Of a DNA stretch of 36,137 nucleotides, positions 1-8,763 are shown piece after piece. The position numbers were made by a program, and so were the translations under genes. Within the stretch, counting starts at the first letter, position 1. Each line of letters opens with the position of its first letter. Source of the stretch: Velocimicrobium porci (lineage in GTDB: Bacteria > Bacillota > Clostridia > Lachnospirales > Lachnospiraceae); NCBI RefSeq assembly GCF_009696045.1, contig NZ_VUMT01000024.1:1-36137 (forward strand), read 5' to 3'. Under the pieces are notes generated by a model. That model was given only the letters and a program-made list of their open reading frames with translations, did not search any database and was not told the origin of the DNA.

Positions 1-37
1 CATTCTTCTTAAATTCTTCTGTGTACTGTGTAGCCAT
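1..37 (-). CDS. Transposase N-terminus (IS3-type OrfA-like), partial
   Basis: On the minus strand an ATG at position 37 is preceded by a very good ribosome site (GGAGGAG, six bases before the start). The only residues visible before the window edge are MATQYTEEFKKN, which resemble the usual opening of IS3-family OrfA helix-turn-helix proteins (M-x-x-x-Y-x-x-E-F-K). The gene runs off the left edge, so the family is a guess from twelve residues. It lies head-to-head with the GC-rich segment that follows and is markedly more AT-rich, which fits a separate insertion. Confidence 0.4.
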   Translation of the reverse strand, partial: MATQYTEEFKKN

Positions 38-115
38 GTCTTACTCCTCCAATCTTTAGCTTTAATAATAAATCTATATTAAGGATTATTCCATATCTAA
101 CTTGTACTATTTACA
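1..115 (-). mobile_element. Probable end of an insertion sequence (partial)
   Basis: Positions 38-115 are AT-rich and non-coding, lying upstream of the minus-strand transposase start. At about 115-120 the composition switches abruptly to GC-rich sequence that reads in frame as the end of another protein. The boundary near 115 (minus-strand sequence starting TGTAAATAGTAC) is the likely end of the IS, but the other end is outside the window, so neither the inverted repeat nor the target duplication can be confirmed. Confidence 0.35.
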
Positions 116-122
116 TTCTAAC

Positions 123-233
123 ACCAACCGGCTGCTTTCCATGTGCGTCCCGGTACGCTTTACCGGCGACAACTTCCGGCAGGAAACCGCCAAGCGGAAA
201 ATGGAGAGCATGAAGAAACTGATTACCGACTGA
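123..233 (+). pseudogene. C-terminal fragment of an unidentified mobile-element protein
   Basis: The reading frame ending at TGA 231-233 gives an uninterrupted basic tail (ends MKKLITD) upstream of tnpW. It has the same high GC content as tnpW and the recombinase, so it belongs to the same Tn4451-type segment. Its 5' part has been removed at the AT-rich junction near position 118. I do not recognise the family. A relaxase or accessory gene would be usual at this place in such elements, but that is inference from position only. Confidence 0.4.
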
Positions 234-247
234 AAGGAGTATTGCCT

Positions 248-436
248 ATGGCAGATAACAAGCAGCACGACACCCGCACCGCCCGCCGCCCCGACTGCGT
301 GACGGAAATCCGCATGGGCAATTCCGTCCTTGTCGTGTCCGGCTATTTCAAGAAAGATACCACGACCACCGCCGCCGACAAAATGGCGCGGGTACTGGAA
401 GCGGAAGCCGCTGCTACGCAAAAACCGGCAATTTGA
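248..436 (+). CDS. tnpW: TnpW-like transposon-encoded protein
   Basis: This 62-residue protein starts at ATG 248 after AAAGGAG; an in-frame upstream ATG at 143 has no ribosome site and lies inside the preceding gene fragment. Its core, with CVTEIRMGNSVLVVSGYF followed by TAADKMARVLEAEA, matches what I know as the TnpW family, small proteins encoded just before TnpX-type recombinases in Tn4451-like elements. Their function is not established. The gene is GC-rich like its neighbours and unlike the surrounding ICE. A second, diverged TnpW-like protein lies at 20718-20894, at the end of the nested element. Confidence 0.75.
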   Translation: MADNKQHDTRTARRPDCVTEIRMGNSVLVVSGYFKKDTTTTAADKMARVLEAEAAATQKPAI

Positions 437-476
437 CCGACTGTAAAGAAGCAAATTTAACGCTTTTGCCGCTGTA

Positions 477-525
477 CAGCCCCCGCTGTTCCGTGGTACA
501 ATGAAACCACGGAATAGTGGGGCTG
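477..525 (+). promoter_or_regulatory. Nested inverted repeat upstream of recombinase
   Basis: Two concentric perfect inverted repeats sit between tnpW and the recombinase start. The outer arms are CAGCCCC (477-483) and GGGGCTG (519-525); the inner arms are TTCCGTGG (489-496) and CCACGGAA (507-514), around a ten-base loop. No T-run follows, so it is not a simple terminator. It could be an operator, an RNA element in the recombinase leader, or a recombinase binding site; the sequence alone does not decide. Confidence 0.6.
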
Positions 526-547
526 GCTGTCGGAAACGGAGGATTTT

Positions 548-2167
548 ATGTTAAGACAAGCCACCCAAAACCTCATTACCGCCCTTTATCCGAGATTGTC
601 CCATGAGGACGAGCTGCAAGGCGAGAGTAATTCCATATCGAACCAAAAAAGGATACTCGAAACCTACGCAAAACAGAACGGCTTTACCAATCTGCGCTGG
701 TACACCGACGACGGTTATTCCGGCGCGAACTTCCAGCGGCCCGGATTTCAAGCCATGCTTGCGGACATTGAAGCCGGGAAAGTTGGTACGGTCATTGTCA
801 AGGACATGAGCCGGTTAGGGCGAAACTACTTGCAGGTAGGGTTTTACACGGAAATGCTGTTCCCTCAAAAGGGCGTGCGTTTTATCGCTGTCAACGACAA
901 TGTGGACAGCGCAAACGGCGGCATGGACAATGATTTTACCCCTCTGCGAAATCTGTTCAACGAATGGCTGGTGAGAGATACGAGCAAGAAAATCAAGGCA
1001 GTTAAAAGAGCAAAAGGCATGAGCGGCAAGCCCGTTACCAGCAAGCCGGTGTATGGCTACCTCATGGACGAGGACGAGAACTATATCGTTGACGAGGAAA
1101 CCGCGCCGGTTGTCCAGCAGATTTACCAGCTTTGCCTTGCGGGGAACGGCCCGACCAAGATTGCCCGTATGCTGACGGAACAGCAAATCCCCACGCCGGG
1201 GACGCTGGAATACCGCAGGACAGGCAGCACACGCCGCTACCACCCCGGCTATGAGTGTAAATGGGCGACGAACACCGTCGTTCATATCCTCGAAAACCGG
1301 GAGTACACCGGCTGTCTGGTAAACTTCAAGACGGAAAAGCCCTCTTACAAGACCAAGCACAGCGTAGAAAATCCCATTGAGAAGCAGGCCATTTTTGAGA
1401 ACCACCATGAGCCGATTATCGACACGGAAACATGGGAGCGTGTGCAGGAGTTACGCAAGCAGCGCAAACGCCCGAACCGCTATGACGAAGTGGGGCTGTT
1501 CTCTGGTATGCTGTTCTGCGCCGACTGCGGCCATGTGATGTACCAGCAGCGGTATCAGAACAAGAACCGCAAGCAGGACTGTTACATCTGCGGCAGCTAC
1601 AAGAAGCGCACCCGCGACTGTACGGCGCACTTTATCCGCACCGACCTGCTGACCGCCGGTGTCCTCTCCAATCTCCGGCAAGTGACGGAGTATGCTGCCA
1701 GGCACGAGAGCCGTTTTGTAAAGCTGCTGATCCAGCAGAACGAAATCGGCGGCAAGAGAAAGACCGCCGCAGCCACCAAGCAGCTTGAACAGGCGCAGGA
1801 GCGGATTGCCGAAGTGAGCCGCATTATCAAGCGGCTGTATGAGGACAATGTGAACGGCAAAATCAGCGACGAGCGTTTCATGGAACTGTCGGCAGACTAT
1901 GAGCAGGAGCAGCGGGAACTGAAAGACCGCACCGCCGCATTGCAGGCGGAACTGGACAAGTCGCAGGCGGCTACCGTTAACGCCGAGAAATTCATGGGGA
2001 TTGTCCGCAAGCACCTTGCCTTTGAGGAATTGACACCCACCCTCTTGCGGGAAATGATTGAGAAAATCGTCGTGCATGAGTGCAGCTATGACGAGAACGG
2101 CACCCGCAGGCAGGACATTGAGATTTATTACAGCTTTGTCGGCAAAATTGACTTGCCCGAAGCCTAA
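548..2167 (+). CDS. Large serine recombinase, TnpX/TndX type
   Basis: This 539-residue protein would catalyse excision and integration of the GC-rich element. The resolvase domain begins near residue 11 (ALYPRLSHEDE, nucleophile Ser18) and includes the GTVIVKDMSRLGRNY helix. A recombinase DNA-binding domain spans about 180-300. A zinc-ribbon (CADC, then CYIC and a further Cys) lies near 325-365, followed by a coiled coil (about 395-470) and a DUF4368-like tail. The length is normal for Tn4451/Tn5397-type recombinases. The ATG follows GGAGGATTTT. Codon use is much more GC-rich than in the ICE genes, suggesting origin in a GC-rich Clostridia host. The gene is intact, but the left part of its element is lost, so mobility is doubtful. 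Confidence 0.93.
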   Translation: MLRQATQNLITALYPRLSHEDELQGESNSISNQKRILETYAKQNGFTNLRWYTDDGYSGANFQRPGFQAMLADIEAGKVGTVIVKDMSRLGRNYLQVGFYTEMLFPQKGVRFIAVNDNVDSANGGMDNDFTPLRNLFNEWLVRDTSKKIKAVKRAKGMSGKPVTSKPVYGYLMDEDENYIVDEETAPVVQQIYQLCLAGNGPTKIARMLTEQQIPTPGTLEYRRTGSTRRYHPGYECKWATNTVVHILENREYTGCLVNFKTEKPSYKTKHSVENPIEKQAIFENHHEPIIDTETWERVQELRKQRKRPNRYDEVGLFSGMLFCADCGHVMYQQRYQNKNRKQDCYICGSYKKRTRDCTAHFIRTDLLTAGVLSNLRQVTEYAARHESRFVKLLIQQNEIGGKRKTAAATKQLEQAQERIAEVSRIIKRLYEDNVNGKISDERFMELSADYEQEQRELKDRTAALQAELDKSQAATVNAEKFMGIVRKHLAFEELTPTLLREMIEKIVVHECSYDENGTRRQDIEIYYSFVGKIDLPEA

Positions 2168-2174
2168 CGCCCGA

Positions 2175-2222
2175 CCTATCCGACACAGCCCTAAGTGCCG
2201 GATAGGAACGGCAAAATTTTTT
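2175..2222 (+). terminator. Rho-independent terminator after recombinase
   Basis: The arms CCTATCCGACA (2175-2185) and TGCCGGATAGG (2196-2206) pair over eleven positions with one mismatch, and a run of six T follows at 2217-2222. It lies eight bases after the recombinase stop codon and probably ends its transcript at the right end of the GC-rich element. Confidence 0.7.
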
Positions 2223-2252
2223 ACACTTCTATTACTTCTTTATCGCACATTA

Positions 2253-2348
2253 GCAAAGTCACAGGGTATCAAGCAGCTTATGTCCGGCGGTGGCATTATC
2301 ATTGTGGCGCAGACGGTGATTCCACAGCTCTCCACATTGTTCTCATAA
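2253..2348 (+). pseudogene. 3' fragment of Maff2-family protein
   Basis: The frame from 2253 reads AKSQGIKQLMSGG and onward through a hydrophobic stretch to TAA at 2346-2348. This is the typical C-terminus of Maff2-type small membrane proteins, which precede the VirB6-like gene in this ICE family. The N-terminal half is missing; upstream in the same frame is unrelated element sequence. The gene was split by the TnpX-type element. If the rest lies left of the window, excision could restore it, but IS-linked loss of the element's left part makes this uncertain. Confidence 0.7.
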
Positions 2349-2361
2349 GAGATAGTCCTTC

Positions 2362-3234
2362 ATGGGTGGAATCATTGACAAGATCACTGATTTCATAAAG
2401 GAAATGCTGCAAGGGTGGGTGCTGTCCAACCTTGAAACCATGTTTACCGATGTGAATGACAAGGTAGGCACGATTGCAGGGGAGGTCAGCAAGACACCCA
2501 GTTCATGGAACTCCGGTATTTTCAGCATGGTGCAGACGTTATCGGAAAATGTCATTGTCCCCATAGCGGGAATGATCATCAGCTTTGTGCTGGTCTATGA
2601 GCTGATCACAATGGTTATCGACAAAAACAACATGCACGACTTTGATACGAGCCTGTTCTTCCGTTTTTTATTCAAGGCTTGTATCGCTGTCAGCTTACTT
2701 TCTAAGACCTTTGATATTGTCATGGCGGTCTTTGACGTGGGAAGTCATGTAGTGACACAGGCGGCAGCTTCCATATCCGGCTCAACGAGTCTGGATGTGC
2801 AGACTACGCTTACTTCCATGTTCAACAACCAGATTGACAGCATGGGGATTGGGGAGCTGATAGGACTTGGCATGGAAACCATGATCATCAGCCTGTGTAT
2901 GAAAATCATGTCCGTCCTTATCACCGTCATTTTATACGGACGTATGATTGAAATATATCTTTATGTATCAGTAGCACCAATTCCGGCGGCAACCGTAACC
3001 AACAGGGAATGGGGAACAGTCGGAACAAACTATCTAAAGGGACTTATCGCTTTAGCATTTCAGGGATTTTTCATTATGGTATGTGTGGCAATCTATGCTG
3101 TGCTTGTGGCAAGTGTGGCAGTGGCAAGTAACCTTCACAGCGCCTTATGGTCTGTGGCAGCCTATACCGTAATCTTATGCTTCAGCTTATTCAAGACAGG
3201 TTCCTTATCAAAATCAATCTTTAACGCTCACTAA
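2362..3234 (+). CDS. VirB6/TrbL-like conjugal transfer membrane protein
   Basis: This 290-residue polytopic membrane protein would be the inner-membrane channel component of the ICE type IV secretion system. An amphipathic N-terminal region (about 1-50) is followed by hydrophobic segments at roughly 60-90, 95-125, 170-200, 230-255 and 260-280. Length, topology and position between the Maff2-like gene and PrgI/VirB4 match the VirB6-like protein of Tn1549-type elements. It starts 13 bases after the Maff2 stop with a poor ribosome site, so translation is probably coupled to the upstream gene. That gene is now broken, which may lower expression unless a promoter in the recombinase segment reads in. 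Confidence 0.8.
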   Translation: MGGIIDKITDFIKEMLQGWVLSNLETMFTDVNDKVGTIAGEVSKTPSSWNSGIFSMVQTLSENVIVPIAGMIISFVLVYELITMVIDKNNMHDFDTSLFFRFLFKACIAVSLLSKTFDIVMAVFDVGSHVVTQAAASISGSTSLDVQTTLTSMFNNQIDSMGIGELIGLGMETMIISLCMKIMSVLITVILYGRMIEIYLYVSVAPIPAATVTNREWGTVGTNYLKGLIALAFQGFFIMVCVAIYAVLVASVAVASNLHSALWSVAAYTVILCFSLFKTGSLSKSIFNAH

Positions 3235-3285
3235 TGCATGGTGGGCGTTGCCCATATATGGGTATGCACACGAAAGGAGCAGACT

Positions 3286-3711
3286 ATGGCAATATCAGTA
3301 CCAGTGCCAAAAGACCTGAGTGGCATCAAAACGAAAGTAGCATTAAATCTTACCAAAAGACAGATCATCTGTTTTAGCGGAGCTGCCATTACCGGAGTTC
3401 CTTTGTATTTTCTTACAAAGGGAGTTTTAGGAACACAGGCGGCAGCCCTGATCATGGTGGGAGTGATGCTGCCATTTTTCTTTTTGGCAATGTATGAAAG
3501 GGACGGGTTTCCGGCAGAAAAACTTCTGTACTTTATGATACGGCAGAAGATACTTACACCGGGGATACGTCCTTATAAATCGGAAAACCTCTACGAGCAG
3601 TTGGAGGAAAGAGAAAAAATAAAGAAGGAGGTGCGCTACCTTGAAGAAAAGGCTTTCAAAAAATCCTCAGCAAAAGGCGCAAGCCGGAAACCGCAGAATG
3701 CCGGAAAATAA
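3286..3711 (+). CDS. PrgI-family conjugal transfer protein
   Basis: This 141-residue protein has two adjacent membrane segments (about residues 28-70) after the sequence MAISVPVPKDLSGIKTK, and a charged C-terminus. This is the PrgI family, the VirB3-like partner of VirB4 in Gram-positive conjugation systems. The ATG at 3286 is preceded by AAAGGAG; the in-frame ATG at 3238 directly after the upstream stop has no good ribosome site. The 3' end overlaps the VirB4 gene by 71 bases in another frame, indicating translational coupling. Confidence 0.88.
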   Translation: MAISVPVPKDLSGIKTKVALNLTKRQIICFSGAAITGVPLYFLTKGVLGTQAAALIMVGVMLPFFFLAMYERDGFPAEKLLYFMIRQKILTPGIRPYKSENLYEQLEEREKIKKEVRYLEEKAFKKSSAKGASRKPQNAGK

Positions 3712-6154
3712 GAAGGCGGCAAATAAAACCGGGCTTACATTTTCTGAAAAAAAGCGGTTAGTGGAGCTTAGACGTATCCTTGCCGGAAACGGGAAGGAAC
3801 AGGCAAAGCCGGATACTGCACAGAAAACCATTACCTTCAAAAAGATGTTTCGTGATGGTATCTGTCAGGTAACACATAATTTTTACACGAAGATGGTGGA
3901 GTTTTACGACATCAACTATGACCTTCTGGAAGTAGAAGACCAGGGAGATATTTTAGAGGAGTACAGCAAGCTCATCAATTACTTTGATCCGTCCATTAAG
4001 TTTGAACTGTTCCTATTCAACAGGCAGGTCAATGAACAGGCACTTGCGGAACAGTTTGACATACCTTTGCAGGATGATGATTTTGACGATATTCGTGAGG
4101 AATACACACAAATGCTGAAGCATCAGTCGGCAAAGGGAAATAACGGTATCATCAAGTCCAAATATCTCATTTTTGGTGTGGAAAGCATCGGATATAAGGA
4201 AGCAAGGAACAAACTGAATAATATCGAGAAAGATGTTATCCGAAACTTAAATAACATCGGCACGAATGCCCGGTCACTTGACGGAAAGGAAAGACTTCGT
4301 ATCCTGCATGAGTATTTTAATCAGGGAACGATGGAGCCTTTCCGTTTTTCATTTAAGGAACTGTCAGAGTCTGGCAAGTCCGTCAAGGACTATATTGCAC
4401 CGCCGGGGTTTGACTTTAGGTATCCGAGCAGATTTAAGTCTGGCAGTATGTACGGAAGTGTTCACTATCTGGATATTATCGCACCGAGATTTAATGACGA
4501 GCTGTTAAAGAAGCTCCTTGACATTGATGATAACCTTACCATTACCATGCACATGCAGACGATGGATCCGGTCAAGGCAATCAAGATGTTAAAGGGAGCT
4601 TTGACGAACATTCAGAAAATGAAGATTGAGGAGCAGAAAAAGGCTGTCCGCAGTGGTTACGATATGGATATTCTTCCTACGGACATCATCACTTATGAAA
4701 AAGACACCTTAGAGCTTTTAGACGATCTGAACACGAGCAACCAGAAGATTGTCAAAATGACCTTCCTGATTACCTGTTACGGAAAGACAAAAAGGGAGCT
4801 TGAGAACATCACGCAGAGGGTCTCCGGCATTATCCAGCAGGCAAACTGCAACTTACGATGCTTGCAGTATTTACAGGAACAGGGGCTTATGGCATCTGCA
4901 CCGATTGGCTGCAACGATACTGGAATTGAGAGAGTACTGACAACCAAAAGTACTGCTATTTTAGTTCCGTTCTGCACACAGGAGCTGTTCATGCCTGCTC
5001 CGGCGATTTATTACGGGTTAAATGCCCTTTCAAATAACATGATTATGGCAGACCGCAAAAGGCTCCGTACACCAAACGGTGTCATACTCGGAACACCGGG
5101 TTCCGGTAAGTCCTTCAGCGCAAAGAGAGAGATTTTATCCTGTTTCCTTATGACAAGGGATGACATTATTATTTGTGATCCGGAGGGAGAGTATTTCCCA
5201 TTGGTACAGGCACTAAAGGGACAGGTCATAAGACTTGCCACTGATTCCAAAGATTATTTAAACCCGATGGATATTCAGTTATCCCATAAAGGGGACAAGG
5301 AAGCTCTGAAATTAAAGAGTGACTTTCTCATTACCCTGTGTGATCTGATTGCCGGAGGAAAGGACGGTCTGGAGAATGATGAGAAGGGTATCATTGACGA
5401 ATGTATCCGCCATATCTACGATACCTATTTTGAAAACCCTGTGCCGGAGAATATGCCTATCCTTGAGGACTTATACAATGCACTCTTAAAATATGAGCCG
5501 AAAAACGTGGAAAAGGAGCTTGCAAAGGAAGCAAAGGCAAAGGCGGTCAGAATTGCCAACAGCCTTGTGTTGTATGTAAGCGGTTCGCAGAATTATTTTA
5601 ACCACCGTACCAACGTGGACTCACAGAACCGTATCATCTGTTTTGACATCAGGGACTTGGGAAAACAGTTAAAAGAGCTTGGTATGCTGATCGTACAGGA
5701 CGCAGTATGGAACAGAGTGTCGCAGAACAGGGAGCGCAAGATTGCCACCCGTTATTACTGTGATGAATTCCACCTTCTGTTAAAGGAAAAGCAGACCGCT
5801 ATTTACTCTGTGGAAATCTGGAAGCGTTTCAGAAAGTGGGGAGGTATCCCGACAGGGCTTACCCAGAACGTGGGTGACTTCTTACGTTCAGAGGAAATCG
5901 AGGGTATCTTGGGCAACAGTGACTTTGTGTATCTGTTAAACCAGAACGCAAAGGATCAGGCGATACTTGCAGACAAGTTAGGGCTTTCTGAAAAGCAGCT
6001 TTCCCATGTAACCAATTCCGAGCCGGGTTCTGGTCTGATACTGTTTGACAACGTGGTTATTCCGTTTGTTGACAAGTATCCGACAAACACCAAAACCTAT
6101 GCGATTATGAACACCAAGCCGGAGGAAGCAGTTAAGAAAGATGAGGCGAGTTAA
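3641..6154 (+). CDS. VirB4-type conjugation ATPase
   Basis: This 837-residue ATPase would power assembly and substrate transfer of the secretion channel at the inner membrane. The start is TTG at 3641 after AAGGAGGTG. An N-terminal VirB4/TraC-like domain (about 60-440) precedes the nucleotide-binding core: Walker A GTPGSGKS at about residues 484-491, a following IICDPEGEYFPLV strand, and a Walker B region with YYCDEFHLLL near 706. The final motif region (FRKWGGIPTGLTQN) is typical. It overlaps PrgI upstream and shares its last base with the ATG of the next gene. Nothing indicates damage. Confidence 0.95.
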   Translation: MKKRLSKNPQQKAQAGNRRMPENKKAANKTGLTFSEKKRLVELRRILAGNGKEQAKPDTAQKTITFKKMFRDGICQVTHNFYTKMVEFYDINYDLLEVEDQGDILEEYSKLINYFDPSIKFELFLFNRQVNEQALAEQFDIPLQDDDFDDIREEYTQMLKHQSAKGNNGIIKSKYLIFGVESIGYKEARNKLNNIEKDVIRNLNNIGTNARSLDGKERLRILHEYFNQGTMEPFRFSFKELSESGKSVKDYIAPPGFDFRYPSRFKSGSMYGSVHYLDIIAPRFNDELLKKLLDIDDNLTITMHMQTMDPVKAIKMLKGALTNIQKMKIEEQKKAVRSGYDMDILPTDIITYEKDTLELLDDLNTSNQKIVKMTFLITCYGKTKRELENITQRVSGIIQQANCNLRCLQYLQEQGLMASAPIGCNDTGIERVLTTKSTAILVPFCTQELFMPAPAIYYGLNALSNNMIMADRKRLRTPNGVILGTPGSGKSFSAKREILSCFLMTRDDIIICDPEGEYFPLVQALKGQVIRLATDSKDYLNPMDIQLSHKGDKEALKLKSDFLITLCDLIAGGKDGLENDEKGIIDECIRHIYDTYFENPVPENMPILEDLYNALLKYEPKNVEKELAKEAKAKAVRIANSLVLYVSGSQNYFNHRTNVDSQNRIICFDIRDLGKQLKELGMLIVQDAVWNRVSQNRERKIATRYYCDEFHLLLKEKQTAIYSVEIWKRFRKWGGIPTGLTQNVGDFLRSEEIEGILGNSDFVYLLNQNAKDQAILADKLGLSEKQLSHVTNSEPGSGLILFDNVVIPFVDKYPTNTKTYAIMNTKPEEAVKKDEAS

Positions 6155-8748
6155 TGGCAGATAAAAAGACAGAAAAAAGTGCCGCTTCCCATAAAAAGGC
6201 TGTAAAAGAATTTCAGAAGAAAGAGAGTCCAGACTTTCAAAAAGGCGGCGGTTCAGACTTTCAGCCGAGAGCATCCAATGCCGGAAAGGAGAAAGCCGGA
6301 GCTTCACAGAAGCACAGCGCATCGAAAACCCATGCGAAAAAGGAGTATGGGGAAACTTTTGGACAAAATGTCCAGAAGTCCGGTGCCGATACGGGACAGG
6401 AGGAAAAGGCGGCATTTACCAAAGCCGAGAACACGTTTTCAGGACAGGATAATTCCGGTCAGACGGAGGAAAACGGGAAAAGGCAGGAAGAAAAAGAGGA
6501 TTACCACCGCAGGGACACTTACAGGCAGTCACAGGAAAAGGGAAAATACCATAAAAAGCGTGTGCAGCGAGAGCATAAACACAGAGAAAAAGCCAAAGAT
6601 ACCGTTTTTACGGAAGATGCCGGAAAGTTCTTTACAGAGGATCGTGCTTCGGAGTTTACAGGAAGCGAGAAATTAGAAAAGAAACAGAAACAGGCACAGA
6701 AAGCCGCAGAGAAGGTCAAAAAGGCTAGAGGAAAACTTCCCAAGAAGCGGGAATATACCTTGCAGAGAGTTTTTGACGAGGAAACGGGCAAAGGGAAATA
6801 TGTGGTTGTTCCGCTGGATAAGGAGAAGCCTTTTAAGCAGGAGAGCCTTTCCAAGACTACGATGCGGCGAATGCAGACGGAAAGCAGAAATTTCGTACAT
6901 GGCAAGATTGCCGAGAACGAAAAGGAAAATTCTGCTGTGGAAGGTGCCCATAAGACGGAGCAGAAAGGTGAGGAGCTGATTGGCTTTGTAAAAAGGCACT
7001 ATAAGGGAAAGGAAGCAAGACAGCGGGCGAAGATAGCGAAGCTGGAAAAGAAGCAGTTTCAGAAAGAGGTCAACTTCCAGTACCAGAAGTTCTTGGAGGA
7101 AAACCCGCAGATGCAGAAAAAAGCATTGCAGAAGCGTTTACAGAAACAGCGTATCAAGCGGGAGTACCTGAAAGCAAGACAGAAGGGAGCTGCAACAAAA
7201 GCGGCACAGGAAGCAGTGTCAAAGACCGCCAATACCGCAACCGCCATAGCAAAGAAGTTACAGGAGATTGCAAGCAAAAATGCGGGTGTTCTCATAACGG
7301 TTGGTATCATGGCGGTGCTTCTTGTTATGATTATGACCTCGGTATCGTCCTGTGGGGCGATGTTTGCAGATACGCAGTCTACGGTGCTTGCGGCAAGCTA
7401 TTTGAGCGAACCGGCAGAGATTGATGCGACAGACTTGCAGTTTACCAGACTGGAGCTTGACCTTCAGAATGAGATTGACAATATTGAAACCGATTATCCG
7501 GGATATGATGAGTATTCCTATAATCTTGGGGAAATCGGGCACAATTCGTTTACGCTAATTGGGTATTTATCGGCTGTCCATACGGAGTTTACCGCAAGTG
7601 AGGTGGAAAGCGAGGTACAGGCTCTTTTTGATGAGATGTATACGCTGACTCTTACACCGGATACGGAAACAAGGACAAGGACAGTAACCAAGACAGGCAC
7701 ACGCACTGTTACTGATCCGGTAACAGGAGAGGAGACAGAGGAAGAATACGAATACGAGGAAGAGGAGGAATACGAAGTCAGCATATTAAGGGTGGTGCTT
7801 ACGGTCAAACCATTGGAAACCATTGTTGCCGAAAAGATGGATGCGGAACAGACAGAGATTTATGCCATGTATGCAGAAACAGGCGGGCTTTTACAGCAGT
7901 TTGCTTCTCCGCTTGATCTGTACTGGTATAACTATATTTCAAGTTATTATGGATACCGCAAGAACCCGAACACCGGAAATGAGGAACTGCACCGGGGCGT
8001 GGATATAGCGGTGCCCACAGGCACAACTGTTTATGCAGCCCATGACGGTACAGTCACGACAGCAGCTTATGACAGCTATTACGGGAATTATGTGGTCATC
8101 GAAAAAGACGGTTACACCACAAAATATGCCCACATGGACAGCCTGAGTGTCAGTGCAGGTCAGAGCATAACCAAAGGGACGGTAATCGGAACTACGGGAA
8201 ACACCGGAAGCAGTACCGGAAGCCATTTGCATATCGAGTGTTTGTATAACGGAGAGTATTACAATCCGTTATTTTACTTTGATGTAGGCGAGGGAACGCT
8301 TTACGGGGAAAGTCCGGGAGGTGGCGGCGGTGCGCCGGGAAATGCCATACCACCGGATTCCTATGATGATGCAACTGTACAGGCACTTATGGAGGAAGCA
8401 GCCAAGTATTTGGGCTATCCGTATGTATGGGGCGGTTCGTCCCCGTCCACAAGTTTTGACTGTTCTGGTTTTGTGTGCTGGGTATTTACCAACAGCGGCG
8501 TACACAATCTGCCACGAACAACCGCACAGGGCATTTATGACCAGTGTACTCCCGTATCGGCAAGCGAAGCGAAAGCGGGAGACATTATCTTTTTTACAGG
8601 CACCTATAATTCAGCAGGTGCAGTCAGTCATGTAGGCATCTACTGCGGCAACGGGGTAATGATACACTGTGGCGATCCAATCAAATATGCTTCCATTAAC
8701 ACTCCGTACTGGCAGAGCCACTTTTACAGTTTTGGAAGATTGAATTAG
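6154..8748 (+). CDS. Cell-wall hydrolase: M23 peptidase plus NlpC/P60 (CD1108-like)
   Basis: This 864-residue protein would locally open peptidoglycan for the conjugation channel. Residues 1-370 are highly charged, Lys/Gln/Glu-rich and partly coiled-coil, so probably cytoplasmic. One membrane segment lies near 375-400 (AGVLITVGIMAVLLVMIM). The extracellular part has an M23 domain (about 595-715) with the zinc ligands in HRGVD and HLHIE, a glycine linker, and an NlpC/P60 domain (745-864) with catalytic Cys about 770 in FDCSGF and His about 825 in SHVGIY. All expected catalytic residues are present. A Glu-rich insertion (EETEEEYEYEEEEEYE, about 528-543) is striking. The gene overlaps VirB4 by one base. 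Confidence 0.93.
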   Translation: MADKKTEKSAASHKKAVKEFQKKESPDFQKGGGSDFQPRASNAGKEKAGASQKHSASKTHAKKEYGETFGQNVQKSGADTGQEEKAAFTKAENTFSGQDNSGQTEENGKRQEEKEDYHRRDTYRQSQEKGKYHKKRVQREHKHREKAKDTVFTEDAGKFFTEDRASEFTGSEKLEKKQKQAQKAAEKVKKARGKLPKKREYTLQRVFDEETGKGKYVVVPLDKEKPFKQESLSKTTMRRMQTESRNFVHGKIAENEKENSAVEGAHKTEQKGEELIGFVKRHYKGKEARQRAKIAKLEKKQFQKEVNFQYQKFLEENPQMQKKALQKRLQKQRIKREYLKARQKGAATKAAQEAVSKTANTATAIAKKLQEIASKNAGVLITVGIMAVLLVMIMTSVSSCGAMFADTQSTVLAASYLSEPAEIDATDLQFTRLELDLQNEIDNIETDYPGYDEYSYNLGEIGHNSFTLIGYLSAVHTEFTASEVESEVQALFDEMYTLTLTPDTETRTRTVTKTGTRTVTDPVTGEETEEEYEYEEEEEYEVSILRVVLTVKPLETIVAEKMDAEQTEIYAMYAETGGLLQQFASPLDLYWYNYISSYYGYRKNPNTGNEELHRGVDIAVPTGTTVYAAHDGTVTTAAYDSYYGNYVVIEKDGYTTKYAHMDSLSVSAGQSITKGTVIGTTGNTGSSTGSHLHIECLYNGEYYNPLFYFDVGEGTLYGESPGGGGGAPGNAIPPDSYDDATVQALMEEAAKYLGYPYVWGGSSPSTSFDCSGFVCWVFTNSGVHNLPRTTAQGIYDQCTPVSASEAKAGDIIFFTGTYNSAGAVSHVGIYCGNGVMIHCGDPIKYASINTPYWQSHFYSFGRLN

Positions 8749-8763
8749 AGGAAGTGAGATATT

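Larger units (their letters stand above)
119..2252 (+). mobile_element. Tn4451-type element remnant inserted in Maff2-like gene
   Basis: The segment holds a truncated gene, tnpW, and a TnpX-like recombinase, all GC-rich. On its right the ICE reading frame resumes in the middle of a Maff2-like protein (from GCA at 2253), so the right boundary is about 2240-2252. The left boundary is unknown because the probable IS at 1-115 cuts it. I could not identify the crossover dinucleotide because the left attachment site is missing. Confidence 0.65.

Noticed and set aside
143-247. Longer 97-residue start for the TnpW-like protein
   Set aside because: The region encodes another protein's C-terminus in a different frame, and only ATG 248 has a ribosome site.
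1451-2077. Long minus-strand open frame opposite the first recombinase
   Set aside because: GC-rich coding DNA often leaves the opposite strand open; no ribosome site or family-like sequence, while the plus strand is a clear recombinase.
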